Positions 62,773 to 64,000 of a stretch of 64,000 nucleotides of DNA are shown piece by piece (the stretch's first letter is position 1; each line of letters opens with the position of its first letter). Source of the DNA: Augochlora pura (taxonomy: Eukaryota; Arthropoda; Insecta; Hymenoptera; Halictidae); contig NC_135776.1 of NCBI RefSeq assembly GCF_028453695.1, positions 21,224,344 to 21,288,343 on the forward strand. The letters are read 5' to 3'. A program made the position numbers and the translations under genes. The notes under the pieces are model-generated. The model saw only the letters and a program-made list of their open reading frames with translations. It made no database searches and was not told the origin of the DNA.

Positions 62773-64000
62773 GTGAGTCCTACCGCATCATTCATTTCAT
62801 GCGCTTCTTCATCTTCGTCGCAACTTATCGCATCTTATATCCTTACTCCAAACAAATTTCAACTCCAGAAACAGAACATTTCTTTTGATCTATTGTATTT
62901 CAAATATACCATTTCATTACAATTTCAATATACAATACAATACAATACAATACACCGGCCGAAAAACTTATAGCATAGGAAAAATTCGGATAAATGTTGG
63001 GTAATATCGAGTGACGATTACTCCGCAACAGATAGCCATCGAATTAATGTTTATCTTTGTCGCAGATCAAAGCTTGATATCTCTACGTTAAGATAGTGCT
63101 TCTCAGTTTCATGTTCGATGCACCTCACTCTAATTGTAACTCCAAAACGAAAGGCCATGTTTGTTATATTGAACATTGTCTGGTTCGATGAAATGTACGG
63201 ATTGTGTAAAATGTTTCTCGAGGATGCTGCTCCGAGTGGAATTCAGTTCGATCCTTTCACTTTAACTTAAAGTATAATGAAACGTGACTGTGATTTTTGT
63301 TCGCGGTGTTGTAGTATTTTAAATAACCCTTGCATTTTTGGCACGTACTCCGCATTTAAACGATTATAGTGATAGAAACTATTGATATTTTCAAGATTTA
63401 ATTTGAGAGAAAGATAATGATCTTACGAGAATTTTTCATAGAGCTTATTGTTGTTATTGCGTATACTTTTCATTTAACGTGTTCACAAAGAGTAGGAGGA
63501 TAATTTTTGAATCACCCGGCTTCCGAGTTCCGAGCCCGGAGATCAACTACTTTATTTAATTATTGAGCAGAATAATCAGGGAAAATTGCGTGAAAATAAA
63601 GCGAAACCTGGCTCGATTTTAATAGCGTGCCCGTAGCGATCTCATATATCACGGGCACAGATTACATCGAAGCAGCGGAGCTCATTAGTATAATTACACG
63701 GAAAATGAGCGGCCGAAAATTACAATGAAAATTATTCATCGGGCCTCGAGCCAACGCGACGACAGGTCCGTGCACCGTGGTCTTTAATAATAATTATTAA
63801 TATCCATTCCGGGGACCCCTAGTTTCTGCGCGTCGCCCAATGCGCTGATTTTATAACTATTTCAAATGTCTTCCCGGGGCTAGCATTAATCAATCGAAAA
63901 TTATTTTAACTAATAACGGGAGAAATCTCGCTGCCGGACGGACACAGCCATTAATTTGCTGGAACCGCGTGCAAAAGCTATCCACGCCAATGGTAAACAC
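62773..64000 (+). other. fuss: fuss intron 3, 5' part
   Basis: Intron sequence up to the window edge, with a (TACAA)n tract at 62930-62953. The part at 63500-63960 has balanced composition, many TAAT/ATTA homeodomain-type cores and no repeats. It may be a conserved enhancer, which cannot be judged from one sequence. Confidence 0.6.
62930..62953. repeat. (TACAA)n microsatellite
   Basis: TACAA pentamer repeated nearly five times within fuss intron 3. Confidence 0.9.

Overview
The window looks like animal nuclear DNA from an arthropod, almost certainly an insect. The basis is three recognisable metazoan genes, introns with GT..AG borders, AATAAA polyadenylation signals and a mariner transposon relic. 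The many CpG/TCGA words and the very frequent long (CT)n/(GA)n microsatellites would fit a bee or ant, but that assignment is an inference.

Only three protein-coding genes can be supported. (1) A forkhead factor of the FoxQ2/fd102C family, minus strand, 28242-29525, with a single-exon open frame. (2) A Tim17 mitochondrial import channel subunit, plus strand, two coding exons, 41812-43057. (3) The first three coding exons of a SKOR/fuss (CORL) SMAD-pathway corepressor, plus strand, 60776-62772, which runs off the right edge. A possible exon end lies at bases 1-33, and a possible noncoding first exon of fuss ends at 53802.

Layout: 34-27758 is a gene-free stretch holding the mariner relic (6318-6560), CpG-rich low-complexity blocks, a strong hairpin at 22590-22627 with a decayed ~40-bp tandem array just after it, and a second decayed array at 27173-27389 whose unit changes from 21 to 18 bp. 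FoxQ2 follows, then about 12 kb of noncoding DNA, Tim17, about 17 kb of mostly AT-rich noncoding DNA, and the fuss exons.

The genes do not form one pathway: two are developmental/neural transcription regulators and one is a housekeeping mitochondrial gene. The wide gene-free flanks suit regulatory landscapes of the two developmental genes. In Drosophila both fd102C and fuss lie on the small fourth chromosome, so their closeness here may be a preserved fragment of an ancient linkage group. No undescribed gene system, CRISPR array, tRNA or rRNA was found. The most unusual structures are the decayed tandem arrays and the hairpin.
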